62,111 bases of DNA from NCBI GenBank assembly GCA_009783055.1, contig WRHW01000007.1:1-62111 (forward strand), in the 5' to 3' direction. The position numbers and the translations under genes are program-made. The notes under the pieces were generated by a model. The model was not told the origin of the DNA, made no database searches, and saw nothing but the letters and a program-made list of their open reading frames with translations. Positions 35,404 to 44,219 of the stretch are shown one piece after another (the stretch's first letter is position 1; every line of letters begins with the position of its first letter). The DNA comes from Holophagaceae bacterium. GTDB lineage: Bacteria > Acidobacteriota > Holophagae > Holophagales > Holophagaceae.

Positions 35404-35565
35404 AAAATGCTACAGCGAAATTGGCTCGTTCAAAAAAATATTTTTCTGAAGCACTGGCCCCCCTATGGTAGTATTGCTTTTGGGAATCATTCTATGTGAC
35501 CCGCTAGGGGTTTGTGATATGTTGACTAAATGCCCCACGCTACAAGTTAGCTAATTGGAGGATAC

Positions 35566-35976
35566 ATGTATAGCAAGATCGTCCTAGTCGCAATATTTGT
35601 TTCCTGCCTTGGGTTTATTTCCTGCAATAAGTTTGAAGCATTGGCGTTTCCCCACCTAGAACAGGCAAAATTGAACCCAAAAACAAAAGATAAGGCACTA
35701 AAAGTCGCCGGGTCTGCCCAGAGGCTAGATGTGGAAACATGGAAATTGAGCCTCACTATTGACGGCCTCGACACGGCCAGCGTCAAAGAAATAGCGATAA
35801 TAGAAGAAGAATTTTATCCCACATTTTCCGCTGGCGAAACCGGATGCAATATTACCTGGGAAGTACCTATGAAACGCTGGAAATACAGTAAACCCTTTAA
35901 TATGCTCGTAGTGCCCAATGCTACCAGCATGGGGGCATTGGCTATCACCGTTAAGCATCCTACAGCAGAATATTAG
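35566..35976 (+). CDS. Small lipoprotein
   Basis: 136 residues with lipobox GFISC (Cys20). The mature part is beta-rich with a few charged segments. No family is recognised. TTGGAGG stands before the ATG at ideal spacing, so expression is likely. It is followed by three hairpins, the last a terminator. Confidence 0.65.
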   Translation: MYSKIVLVAIFVSCLGFISCNKFEALAFPHLEQAKLNPKTKDKALKVAGSAQRLDVETWKLSLTIDGLDTASVKEIAIIEEEFYPTFSAGETGCNITWEVPMKRWKYSKPFNMLVVPNATSMGALAITVKHPTAEY

Positions 35977-36162
35977 CGAACAGCATTGGGGGCCGCTTGC
36001 ATAGCGGCATTCGGTGTAATATATATGACCATTCACGTTTTGATTTGGGGGCCACATCATGCATCGCCCCATCTGGCCTTGGAGTGCGAGATAGCGTAGC
36101 ACTGTTGAAGGAATACACGTAAAAAAACCGCTCCTGCAAACCACAAGTTCCCAATTAGTGCA

Positions 36163-36190
36163 ACTATAGCAGTTCAACGTTTAATAGGTG
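36163..36190 (+). repeat. Dispersed repeat, family E copy 2
   Basis: ACTATAGCAGTTCAAC then GTTTA and ATAGGTG, almost identical to the minus strand of 6613-6640. It lies between convergent genes. Confidence 0.6.
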
Positions 36191-36195
36191 TCATA

Positions 36196-36272
36196 CCGCC
36201 TTTAGGCGGCTCAAATTTTAACCGTTTTGAGCGGTTTACAAAATCAAGCCTCCAGCTCTACTGGAGGTTTTT
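36196..36272. terminator. Three hairpins ending in a bidirectional terminator
   Basis: CCGCC-TTTA-GGCGG (36196-36209), AACCG-TTTTGAG-CGGTT (36220-36236), then CCTCCAG-CTCTA-CTGGAGG (36249-36267) followed by TTTTT on the plus strand. The last loop contains the stop codon of the leftward 175-residue gene, so the same stem could serve both converging transcripts. Confidence 0.75.
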
Positions 36273-36785
36273 ACTTGTGACAAGCCCATCTTTAATCCAG
36301 GCTACTAAATCGCCCTTGAAGCTATCAGAGTCCTTTGCTCTCCTTTCCAAAAAAAGAGCAAAGCGACGCTCTAGGTGGGCAATGCCCTCTTCTAACAAGA
36401 ACATTCTGTCTGATAGGCGACCATGCAAATCCTTGGCTTGGGTTGGAGGTAGCTTCATCGCCGCAACGTCTAATTGAGTAGCACCCAGCATGAATGCCCA
36501 TTCTAGGTCTCCTGAAATTATGTGTAATTTTGCTTTGTTGGGGCGCATTCCGCGTGACAATGCTTCAAAGGCCTCGCGTGACTCTTGTGGATTACCCTTG
36601 CGAAGGCTCAATTCCTTTACATCCCCCCATTCTGAGACTAATACTACTTCATCGTGGATAAAACAGGCCGAAGTATCGCCATCTTGGCCTGATGTTCCGC
36701 CATTAGTGAATCCTCGCATCCAGAGCCAAAGCAGAAACTCTTCTCCAAGGAAGCGACCCTGTTCAATTAATTCCACAGTTTTCAT
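36258..36785 (-). CDS. RdgC-partner hypothetical protein
   Basis: 175 residues, a soluble protein of the family that commonly follows RdgC-like genes in deltaproteobacterial-type genomes (FLGEEFLLWLWMRG near residue 12; EVVLVSEWGDVKELSLRKG; EWAFMLGATQLDVAAMKLP; a helical C-terminus with ERRFALFLERR). Function is unknown, but the conserved pairing suggests a joint role with RdgC in recombination control. It overlaps the upstream gene by ATGA. Confidence 0.7.
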   Translation of the reverse strand: MKTVELIEQGRFLGEEFLLWLWMRGFTNGGTSGQDGDTSACFIHDEVVLVSEWGDVKELSLRKGNPQESREAFEALSRGMRPNKAKLHIISGDLEWAFMLGATQLDVAAMKLPPTQAKDLHGRLSDRMFLLEEGIAHLERRFALFLERRAKDSDSFKGDLVAWIKDGLVTSKNLQ

Positions 36786-37393
36786 GCATCCTCCAGACTC
36801 AAGTCAAATGGCTCCAGTGCTGTGAGGTCGCCAACAGGTATATTTGGAGCCAAGCTACCGGCTAGCAGTAGCGGGGCAAGTGGTTGCAATTCAACGCCAA
36901 ATGCATTTTTCATCAAGTAAGTTAAGTGGCTTTGGGATTTGCTATTTGCGGCTGTTGTCCATACAATGCCTCCTTTGATATCCCAAGCTATCTCAACGAC
37001 ACGCGGAGTTGGTAGCACCTTTCGGAGTAACTCTGCCTTAACTTCTTCCTGGAGAAATACCCTTGCCTCTCTTCCTACAAAAGCCAGGTCTTTTTCTTTC
37101 ATAAGATTCTGGATACGCAGTTCGGTATGTGCTTTTAGCAGTATTGGTGGCACTTTGCGAGTATCAATACGGAGGGCAAATATCGAAAAATGACCTTGGG
37201 ATATACAATTTGGATCGGGAGGGCTTATCAACGGGTTTCGCCAATCTACCCATCCAAAACGTTCCTCCTCTTCGCCGTCCTCGAAGGGGCGAAATCGGTT
37301 CTGCACCAACCCATCGCAAAGCGTTTTTTCGTCCGGCCTAGACCCTAGGGCTAGAAAACGGCGCAATGTCACTGTTCCTTGCAATAAACCCAT
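36782..37393 (-). CDS. rdgC: Recombination-associated RdgC-like protein
   Basis: 203 residues, shorter than E. coli RdgC (about 300) but typical of the short RdgC-like proteins of other phyla. Recognisable features are MGLLQGTVTLRRFLALG, the EEERFGWVDW strand, LRIDTRKVPP, REARVFLQEE, LPTPRVVEIAWD and GIVWTTAANSK. RdgC forms a ring on DNA and restrains RecA-mediated exchange. AGGAG precedes the ATG. Its stop overlaps the start of the downstream partner. Confidence 0.75.
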   Translation of the reverse strand: MGLLQGTVTLRRFLALGSRPDEKTLCDGLVQNRFRPFEDGEEEERFGWVDWRNPLISPPDPNCISQGHFSIFALRIDTRKVPPILLKAHTELRIQNLMKEKDLAFVGREARVFLQEEVKAELLRKVLPTPRVVEIAWDIKGGIVWTTAANSKSQSHLTYLMKNAFGVELQPLAPLLLAGSLAPNIPVGDLTALEPFDLSLEDA

Positions 37394-37468
37394 GAATAAC
37401 TCCTACGCAATTATACCAGTTCCATGACTTCAGAGCTATTTTCAATGTTGGTATTTTTCTAACAGCTT

Positions 37469-37504
37469 ATACCAAGTTGCTCCCGGTTGTGTGCAACTTG
37501 GTAT
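37469..37504. repeat. Hairpin from two opposed family B words
   Basis: ATACCAAGTTGC (37469-37480) and GCAACTTGGTAT (37493-37504) form a perfect 12-bp stem around a 12-base loop. The left arm is the family B word found at 7171 and 26398. It lies in a 281-base gap before the metallo-beta-lactamase-fold gene. Confidence 0.75.
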
Positions 37505-37674
37505 ATGAGACTGTAGGCTCTTGTCAAATATCAGGCGAGTTGACTGTCCTCGCCATTGCCAACTGTAATGGATGATTTCAGACTCCTACGAGAAATGAGA
37601 ACGCCTTGGAGAGAGTATTTCTATATCCGGGTGCGATGGAGTGCTACAATGGTTGAATATCTACGGGGACTAAT

Positions 37675-38559
37675 ATGCTTTCGATAATCCTTCCTGCACT
37701 CATCTCTATTCAGGCTACCCAGCCGGCTACGCAACACCGCATCGAGCAGGTGCGGGACAATGTGTACTGCATCTATGGTCAAGGTGGCAACGTCGGACTA
37801 ATTGTGGGTGATGACCATCTGGTATTAATAGATGGGCAGTTTGCCCGTAGCCTCCCAGGTCTATTAGCGACAATAAAAACAGTTTCTGAAAAACCCATCA
37901 AATATCTTGTGAATACGCACCATCACGGCGATCACGTTGATGCCAATCCAGTACTATCATCTCAGGTACAGGGGATTATTGCACATACAAATGCAAAGTC
38001 ACGCATAGCAAAGGATCAGGAGCGCAGTGAGCCTGAAAAGAGAGGCGGACTGCCTGATATACTCTTGGGTCACGGAGGAATTGCCGCACAAAGTATGATG
38101 TCGATACTGCTTGGCAAGCAAGACATCCATATTGCCCACTTTGGGGCGGCTCATACCGATGGTGATGTGGCAATTGGCATACCTTCGGCACGGATTATTC
38201 ACTTGGGCGACATGTTGTTTTTGGGTAGGTTGCCCTTTATAGACACTGCGTCTGGAGGCACCTTTGATGGACTTGTTCAGGTGATCGGCCACATTCTTTC
38301 TTGGTTGCCGGAAGACAGCCTGGTGATACCAGGCCATGGCAATGTTTGCGACAAGAAAGAACTGGCAAGGCATCATACATTTTTGGTGGCTGTGCAACAG
38401 CATGTACGCAAAAACCCCGATAAGACTGCAAAAGAGCTGGCAGACTCCTTTGACAAAGAACCTTGGAAAGACAAAGAATCATCAGATTCATTTGTTAATT
38501 GGGAAGCACTGTTTGGAGCCGCAAATGGCAAGGGCACCGGCAGGGTGATGAGAAACTAA
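37675..38559 (+). CDS. Exported metallo-beta-lactamase-fold hydrolase
   Basis: 294 residues. A short hydrophobic start may be a signal peptide. THHHGDH (81-87) gives the metal ligands His82, His84, Asp86 and His87; AAHTDGD and IPGHG supply the rest. The pattern fits the B3-like/cyclase branch and not a proven beta-lactamase. It starts just after a GGGG-rich ribosome site and precedes aspS on the same strand. Confidence 0.8.
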   Translation: MLSIILPALISIQATQPATQHRIEQVRDNVYCIYGQGGNVGLIVGDDHLVLIDGQFARSLPGLLATIKTVSEKPIKYLVNTHHHGDHVDANPVLSSQVQGIIAHTNAKSRIAKDQERSEPEKRGGLPDILLGHGGIAAQSMMSILLGKQDIHIAHFGAAHTDGDVAIGIPSARIIHLGDMLFLGRLPFIDTASGGTFDGLVQVIGHILSWLPEDSLVIPGHGNVCDKKELARHHTFLVAVQQHVRKNPDKTAKELADSFDKEPWKDKESSDSFVNWEALFGAANGKGTGRVMRN

Positions 38560-38589
38560 TCGCAAGTAATTACCCCTTAGAGGCTACAA

Positions 38590-40386
38590 ATGCAGTTAGA
38601 TAAGTTAGGCGATTTTACACGCTCCCACAACAATGGCGAGTTGAGGATAGATAACATCGGCCAAACTGTAAGGCTATTGGGCTGGTGTCGCAGGGCGCGC
38701 AATCTGGGTAGTTTGGTTTTTATCGACATTCGCGACCGATGGGGCTTAACCCAATTGGTGGCTGATGAAAACAAGGCCACTCCCGAATTGCTTGATAGGC
38801 TCAAAGCTGTTAGAAGCGAATATGTAATTGGCGCAGAAGGGATAGTGACTGAGAGAGAGTCAAAAAACCCAAACATGATAACGGGAGATATTGAAGTACG
38901 TTTGACTGACCTTAAGATATTCAACATTGCTCAAACGCCTCCGATCCCAGTCGAAGATTCTGACCATGAGGCAAATGAAGACCTGCGCTTAAAATACCGG
39001 TTTTTAGACCTGCGCCGTGAAAAACTCCAACGCAATATGGCTCTGCGAAGCGAAGTAGCAAATATCACCAGAGCATTTTTCAGGAAAAATGACTTTATCG
39101 AATTTGAAACGCCGATATTGGGGCGTTCAACGCCGGAGGGTGCTAGGGACTATCTGGTACCAAGCCGCGTCCATCCGGGAGAATACTTTGCCCTTCCCCA
39201 AAGCCCGCAAATTTTTAAGCAGTTGTTTCAAGTATCGGGCTTTGAACGCTATATCCAGATTTGCAGGTGTTTTAGGGATGAAGACTTAAGAGCTGACCGT
39301 CAGCCCGAGTTCACTCAGATTGACGTTGAGATGAGTTTTGTTCGGCCAGAGGATATACACTCCTTGATTGAAGGTTTGATGGTGGAATTGGCACCTCTGG
39401 CCAAAAAGCAAGTTGTTACTCCATTCCCTCGCCTCCAATACAAGGATGTGATGGAGTGGTACGGGACAGACAAGCCAGATTTGCGATGCAAAATAAAAAT
39501 CAGAGACATAACTATGGCTTTTGCAAGTAGCGATTTCGGACTTTTCCGTGGTGCCGCCGAAAGCAATGGTCAGCGAAGGGTAAGAGCCATTTTCTTTCCC
39601 GGCAAAAAAGCCAGTGCTACCAGCCGGAAGCAATTGGATGAATATCAGGAGCAGGCTAAACAATTGGGGGCTGGGGGGCTACCCTATATCAAGTGGGCTG
39701 GAGACGGATTGTCGAGTAGCTTCAAAAAATTTATTACTCCCGAACTTGAATCCGAGCTTAGACAAACCTACGCCTTAGACTCTGATAGTGAGGGATTGCT
39801 TATATTTGCAGTTGGAACTGATGACCAGACTTCAAAGGTACTTGCTGATTTGAGAGTTAGGATGGGAAAGGCATTTGGGCTTCTTGATGAGAGTAGGTTT
39901 GAGTTTTTATGGGTTGTCGATTTTCCTCTTTTGCAGTGGGAGGAAGAAGAAAAACGATTTGTGGCATGCCACCATCCTTTCACCAGTCCTTATCCTGACG
40001 ACATTGAGCTATTATCTACAAACCCTGGGGCATGTCGCGCTCAAGCCTATGACCTTGTCTTAAATGGCTATGAAGTTGGTGGTGGGTCGATACGAATACA
40101 TGACTCGATGACGCAGAGTTTGATGTTTAAGGCAATTGGCATTGGAAAGGATGAAGCTAGAGAAAAATTTGGCTTTCTGTTAGATGCGCTTAGCTACGGG
40201 GCTCCACCACATGGAGGAATCGCCCTCGGCCTTGATCGATTGGTAATGCTTTTGGCTGGGGTGGATAATATCCGCGAGGTAATTGCCTTTCCGAAAACTG
40301 CCCAAGCCAGATGTTTGATGACCGAAGCACCAAATTCTGTCGACCGCCGGCAATTAAGTGAGTTGCAAATTCAGAATTCAACCTGA
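38590..40386 (+). CDS. aspS: Aspartyl-tRNA synthetase, bacterial type
   Basis: 598 residues, full bacterial length. The N-terminal anticodon-binding OB fold (about 1-110) leads to the class II core: motif 1 near FETPILGRSTPEGARDY, motif 2 ICRCFRDEDLRADRQPEFTQ, the GAD insert, and motif 3 GIALGLDRLVMLLAG. The C-terminus is complete. Whether it is discriminating (Asp only) or also charges tRNA(Asn) cannot be told without comparing family residues. Confidence 0.95.
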   Translation: MQLDKLGDFTRSHNNGELRIDNIGQTVRLLGWCRRARNLGSLVFIDIRDRWGLTQLVADENKATPELLDRLKAVRSEYVIGAEGIVTERESKNPNMITGDIEVRLTDLKIFNIAQTPPIPVEDSDHEANEDLRLKYRFLDLRREKLQRNMALRSEVANITRAFFRKNDFIEFETPILGRSTPEGARDYLVPSRVHPGEYFALPQSPQIFKQLFQVSGFERYIQICRCFRDEDLRADRQPEFTQIDVEMSFVRPEDIHSLIEGLMVELAPLAKKQVVTPFPRLQYKDVMEWYGTDKPDLRCKIKIRDITMAFASSDFGLFRGAAESNGQRRVRAIFFPGKKASATSRKQLDEYQEQAKQLGAGGLPYIKWAGDGLSSSFKKFITPELESELRQTYALDSDSEGLLIFAVGTDDQTSKVLADLRVRMGKAFGLLDESRFEFLWVVDFPLLQWEEEEKRFVACHHPFTSPYPDDIELLSTNPGACRAQAYDLVLNGYEVGGGSIRIHDSMTQSLMFKAIGIGKDEAREKFGFLLDALSYGAPPHGGIALGLDRLVMLLAGVDNIREVIAFPKTAQARCLMTEAPNSVDRRQLSELQIQNST

Positions 40387-43269
40387 TCAATCTGTATACA
40401 CTTCAACTCTGTTTCTTCCGTTTGCCTTTGCTCTGTAAAGGGCAATGTCTGCATATTTAATAACTTGATCTGGGGTTTGGGCCATGCCTTTTCGGACTGC
40501 AACTCCTGCACTTACAGTGAGGGGGATAACATTGTTTTCATAGACAAACTCCCTTGACTGTATTGCTTTGAGTATGCGCTCTGCCAATTTTGCAAGGCTA
40601 TATAGATCTAGTTTTGTTACTAGAACAACAAATTCTTCACCACCGTATCGTGCCAGTATATCTGTTTCCCTCAATACGCATTGAGTTGTTTCGGTAACCA
40701 TCTGTAATACTGCGTCGCCTACATCGTGCCCGTATGTATCATTAACATTTTTGAAATGGTCAATATCTAACAAGATCATGCCAATGTGAGAAGATAGGAT
40801 TGCCTGGTCGTTGAACATCTTTTTGGCAACCTGAAAGAAATGTCTCCTGTTGCTTACTCCGGTCAGCGGGTCACTAGAGGCAAGTTTTTCTGCCAAAAGT
40901 AGCTTGTTAGCTACATTTCTCATTTCTCGCAAATCATGTATGTATGCAATGACGTTGTATCCCCTGCCGAACTTGACTCTGATGAGTATTATTTGGCAGG
41001 GTATTGGTTCACCTGCAAGATTATTGTGAACCCATTCAATTGTGGACGCTCCCTTTTCTGAAGCCTGTTCGATTAACTCTAGTATTATTTCTTTTGAAGA
41101 TCTACCGTTTGGCTGAAATTCGGGAGAAAGATCGTAGAAACGTCTTAAGAATTCCTGCTTGTCAACAAGCCCAAAAATCTTGAGTGCCGCATCGTTGCAG
41201 TCTATTGGATTTGCATATTCATTCCAAAACATACATCCAAGTGGCATGTTGTCGAACATAATCTTCGTAAGGAACGCCGCCTCGTTTGCCCTGGTTTTTG
41301 ATTCCGTTGTCTCTCTTAAGTCCATAGAGTATGCAATGATACCCGGTTTTCCATCAACTAGTTTAACCCTAACAAGTGTAACTTCTGTCGGTATAGGCTC
41401 GCCCTCTAAGGTCTGGTGTGTCCATTCAAATGTCATGCGACCCTGCTTTAATGCCTCAAAGAATACTTCTGTTATCTTAGCCGATGATAACCTTCCATCC
41501 GGCTGTAATTGGGGTGAAAGGTCGAAGAATCTGTCTAGGTATTCCTGTTTGTCCTTGAGGCCATACATCCTCACTGCTTCAAGATTACAATCAATAATGT
41601 TAACGTTTTCATCCCAGATACAACAACTCAATGGGGTGGCATCCAGCATTAACTGTGCATAATTACTAGTAGCTATGACTTTGGATTCTAGATTCATCAC
41701 CTCACTTAGGTCACGAGTGTAGGATGCTATTTCATGTCTACCGTCGCTAAGGTCAATCCGGATAAGCGTTTTATATGTTGGAAAAACATCTCCATTTAGT
41801 TTTTTGTGCTCCCACTCAAATTCTAATCGCCCCTTTTCTAATACAGACTTCATTTTGTTTATGAGTTCTTCAGCGGATAGTGTTCCATCCGGCTGATATT
41901 TGGGTGAAAGGTCGTTTATAAAGCGGTCGAAAAATTCCTGCTTATTTGAAACACCAAATAATCTGATACCTTCATCATTACAGTCGATTGGCTGGTAATC
42001 ATCAGTCCATAAGCTAACAGAGAGAGGCGTATGGTTCAACATTGTACGGGTGCGGTTGTCAGCGGCTTTGACTTTGGATTCTAAATTCATCACTTCACTC
42101 AGGTCACGAGTGTAGGATGCTATTCCATGTTTACCGTCACTCAGGTCAACCCGGATAAGCGTTTTGTATGTTGGAAAAACATCTCCATTTAGTTTTTTGT
42201 GCTCCCACTCAAATTCTAATCGCCCCTTTTCTAATGTGGACTTCATTTTGTTTATGAGTTCTTCAGCAGATAGTGTTCCATCCGGCTGATATTTGGGTGA
42301 AAGGTTGTTTATAAAGCGGTCGAAAAATTCCTGCTTGTTTGAAACACCAAATAATCTGATACCTTCATCATTACAGTCGATACCCTCAAAATCATCAGTC
42401 CATAAGCTAACAGAGAGAGGCGTATGGTTCAACATTGTACGGGTGCGGTTGTTAGCGGCTATGACTTTTGATTCTAGGTTCACAACCTCACTCAGGTCAC
42501 GTGTGTAGGATGCTATTCCATGTTTACCGTCGCTAAGGTCAACCCGAATAAGCGTTTTATATGTTGGAAAAATGTCCCCATTTAGTTTTTTGTGTTCCCA
42601 CTCAAATTCTAACCACCCCTCTTCTAATGCGGACTTCATTTTGTTGATGATTTCTTCAGCAGAAAGTGTTCCATCCGGCTGATACTTGGGTGAAAGGTCG
42701 TTTATAAAGTGGTCGAAAAATTCCTGCTTGTTTGAAACACCAAATAATCTGATACCTTCTTTGTTACAGTCAATACCCTCAAAATCATCAGTCCATAAGC
42801 TAACAGAAAATGGTGTTTCATCCAACATTGTGTCAGTGTGATTTGTGGTGCCTTTTTGAATGGCGTTGGTAGCTTTGGTAGATTCTGGTCCTCTTACACT
42901 ATGGGTATAGCCAATAACCGCTGTTCGGCCATCCTCCAAGCCATTGCATACAAATGTTATTTCACTGGGAATTGGGTTGCCTTCCAAATCCTGATGCGTC
43001 CACTTAAAAACACAGATACCTTCATCAAAAGCTATCTTAAGCATTTCGACTAATTTTTCTTTCGATAGCTTTCCATCTGGCTGGTATTTTGGCGAGAGCG
43101 CATCGAATCTGTCTAGGTACTCATTTTTGGTGTTTAATCCAAAAAAGGCTATTGTGGCATCGTTGCAGTCTAGTATGTTGAACTCTCTATCCCAAAAAGT
43201 ACAACAGAATGGCATCGAGCCAAACATTAGCCTTTGTTGTTCTTCTGTTGTGAAGTAGCTTTGAGGCAT
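40387..43269 (-). CDS. Diguanylate cyclase with six tandem PAS-like domains
   Basis: 960 residues without transmembrane segments. Six related sensor modules occupy about 12-128, 143-262, 274-392, 404-522, 534-652 and 664-782 at ~131-residue spacing, each with a C-x-W/SLWTDD strand, an (I/L)DCN motif, LSP-x-x-QPDG and a YTRDL/DLRE end. Modules 2-4 are nearly identical. The GGDEF domain (about 790-960) has intact RYGGEEF (876-880), so it should make c-di-GMP. It meets aspS tail to tail, one base apart. Confidence 0.9.
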   Translation of the reverse strand: MPQSYFTTEEQQRLMFGSMPFCCTFWDREFNILDCNDATIAFFGLNTKNEYLDRFDALSPKYQPDGKLSKEKLVEMLKIAFDEGICVFKWTHQDLEGNPIPSEITFVCNGLEDGRTAVIGYTHSVRGPESTKATNAIQKGTTNHTDTMLDETPFSVSLWTDDFEGIDCNKEGIRLFGVSNKQEFFDHFINDLSPKYQPDGTLSAEEIINKMKSALEEGWLEFEWEHKKLNGDIFPTYKTLIRVDLSDGKHGIASYTRDLSEVVNLESKVIAANNRTRTMLNHTPLSVSLWTDDFEGIDCNDEGIRLFGVSNKQEFFDRFINNLSPKYQPDGTLSAEELINKMKSTLEKGRLEFEWEHKKLNGDVFPTYKTLIRVDLSDGKHGIASYTRDLSEVMNLESKVKAADNRTRTMLNHTPLSVSLWTDDYQPIDCNDEGIRLFGVSNKQEFFDRFINDLSPKYQPDGTLSAEELINKMKSVLEKGRLEFEWEHKKLNGDVFPTYKTLIRIDLSDGRHEIASYTRDLSEVMNLESKVIATSNYAQLMLDATPLSCCIWDENVNIIDCNLEAVRMYGLKDKQEYLDRFFDLSPQLQPDGRLSSAKITEVFFEALKQGRMTFEWTHQTLEGEPIPTEVTLVRVKLVDGKPGIIAYSMDLRETTESKTRANEAAFLTKIMFDNMPLGCMFWNEYANPIDCNDAALKIFGLVDKQEFLRRFYDLSPEFQPNGRSSKEIILELIEQASEKGASTIEWVHNNLAGEPIPCQIILIRVKFGRGYNVIAYIHDLREMRNVANKLLLAEKLASSDPLTGVSNRRHFFQVAKKMFNDQAILSSHIGMILLDIDHFKNVNDTYGHDVGDAVLQMVTETTQCVLRETDILARYGGEEFVVLVTKLDLYSLAKLAERILKAIQSREFVYENNVIPLTVSAGVAVRKGMAQTPDQVIKYADIALYRAKANGRNRVEVYTD
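41665..42843 (-). repeat. Three 393-bp tandem repeats inside the PAS-GGDEF gene
   Basis: The same words, such as TGTTCCATCCGGCTGATA, recur at 41881, 42274 and 42667, exactly 393 bases (131 codons) apart. They encode PAS modules 4, 3 and 2. High DNA identity, including third positions, points to recent in-frame duplication or ongoing gene conversion. Confidence 0.85.
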
Positions 43270-43778
43270 AAAACCTTGGTTGTGTATTAGGGTCTCGATT
43301 CTTTGGTATTTCCTTGGGACAAACAGAACAAATATTCAGACGGAACTTGTCAACAATTTTGAGACACAATTATTGATGGTATTAGTGTATATTTCTTGGC
43401 GGTACATTTCAAGCCCCCATTTGGGAGGGGTCCGTTCTGAGTTTGGCCTTCCGCAAGCCTTCCGTGGCCTTTCTCAGCTCTTTTTCGAGACGCGCGTTTT
43501 CCGTTCGGCTTTGTGGAAACTTCGGGGCTGTGGAGGCTCCCCTGCGCTATCGCGCCGCCCCCTGTGGGTGCATAGGTTCTTTTTAGCTTCTTTTCTCTGT
43601 TTTTTGTCATAGGTTCACCAATACCCATACACCTAGTTAGGTATCTCACAAGCCATTGGCACGTAGGGAACTCACTTTGAGCGATTCCTGCTCCCTGATT
43701 ACCATTTTATTTGCATTTTCGCTTTTATTTTGTTTGTTAAAAGTAATTCTTTTGCAAAGCTGTTTGGCTACAGAGAGA
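43270..43778. other. Intergenic region with a GC-rich anomalous segment
   Basis: About 500 bases with no confident gene. 43411-43590 is distinctly richer in G and C than its surroundings, with CCCATTTGGG, repeated GCCTTCCG and GCGCTATCGCG. On the minus strand, two frames are open in part but overlap and shift; the longest (about 100 codons, ending near 43350) has odd composition. A structured RNA, a gene remnant or foreign DNA are all possible. Confidence 0.4.
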
Positions 43779-44192
43779 ATGGAAACGCTATATAGTAGTA
43801 TCATGCAGTCCCTTCGTCAATTGGTAGCATCGTCCATTGCCTTAGCAGGTTGGGAAATACCTGTCCCACCGGTGATTTGGTCGCCCAGAATGACTCGCAG
43901 TGCTGGCCTGTTTGTGGTCGAAAAAGATAGCAGGGATATTTGGCACCCTGAAATCAGACTCTCGATAGCTCTGATTCGTAGGTTGGATCGTCCTTGGCCT
44001 GTTGAAGTATGTGGTTGCTATTGTCATGATCCGTCAGCGATTTTGAAAAAAATATTAGAGCATGAATTAGTCCATTACAAGCTATGGAAAGACGGAGAGT
44101 CTGATTGGGGGCATACTCCACGTTTTAAGCAAATTGCATGGGAGGCCTTTGGCCACCAAGGCATACATCATGGGATTGGGATAGAAGAATAG
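43779..44192 (+). CDS. SprT-like zinc metalloprotein
   Basis: 137 residues. HELVHYKLW holds an HExxH zinc site, with a third His in the downstream GHTPRFKQIA segment. This is the SprT-like/SPRTN core, whose members are DNA-protein crosslink proteases or unknown peptidases. CYCHDP could add a metal site. The ATG at 43779 is chosen: an extended reading from 43656 adds a doubtful hydrophobic stretch and lacks a good ribosome site. Confidence 0.65.
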   Translation: METLYSSIMQSLRQLVASSIALAGWEIPVPPVIWSPRMTRSAGLFVVEKDSRDIWHPEIRLSIALIRRLDRPWPVEVCGCYCHDPSAILKKILEHELVHYKLWKDGESDWGHTPRFKQIAWEAFGHQGIHHGIGIEE

Positions 44193-44219
44193 GTGAATGC
44201 TATAGCCTTTGCTAAATTG

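Noticed and set aside
36196-36236. First two hairpins after the small lipoprotein as a riboswitch or RNA gene
   Set aside because: They are short stems directly before a terminator between convergent genes; simplest reading is terminator-type structure.
37675-38559. Antibiotic-inactivating beta-lactamase
   Set aside because: Only the metal fold is shown; no feature distinguishes a lactamase from the many other hydrolases of the fold.
43350-43649. A ~100-codon leftward frame in the GC-rich segment
   Set aside because: No good start or ribosome site, odd composition, and a different frame across the same DNA (43409-43546) looks equally open. I left the region as unassigned.
43656-43778. N-terminal hydrophobic extension of the SprT-like gene
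   Set aside because: It depends on a TTG start without a ribosome site, and SprT-like proteins are normally soluble; start set at 43779.
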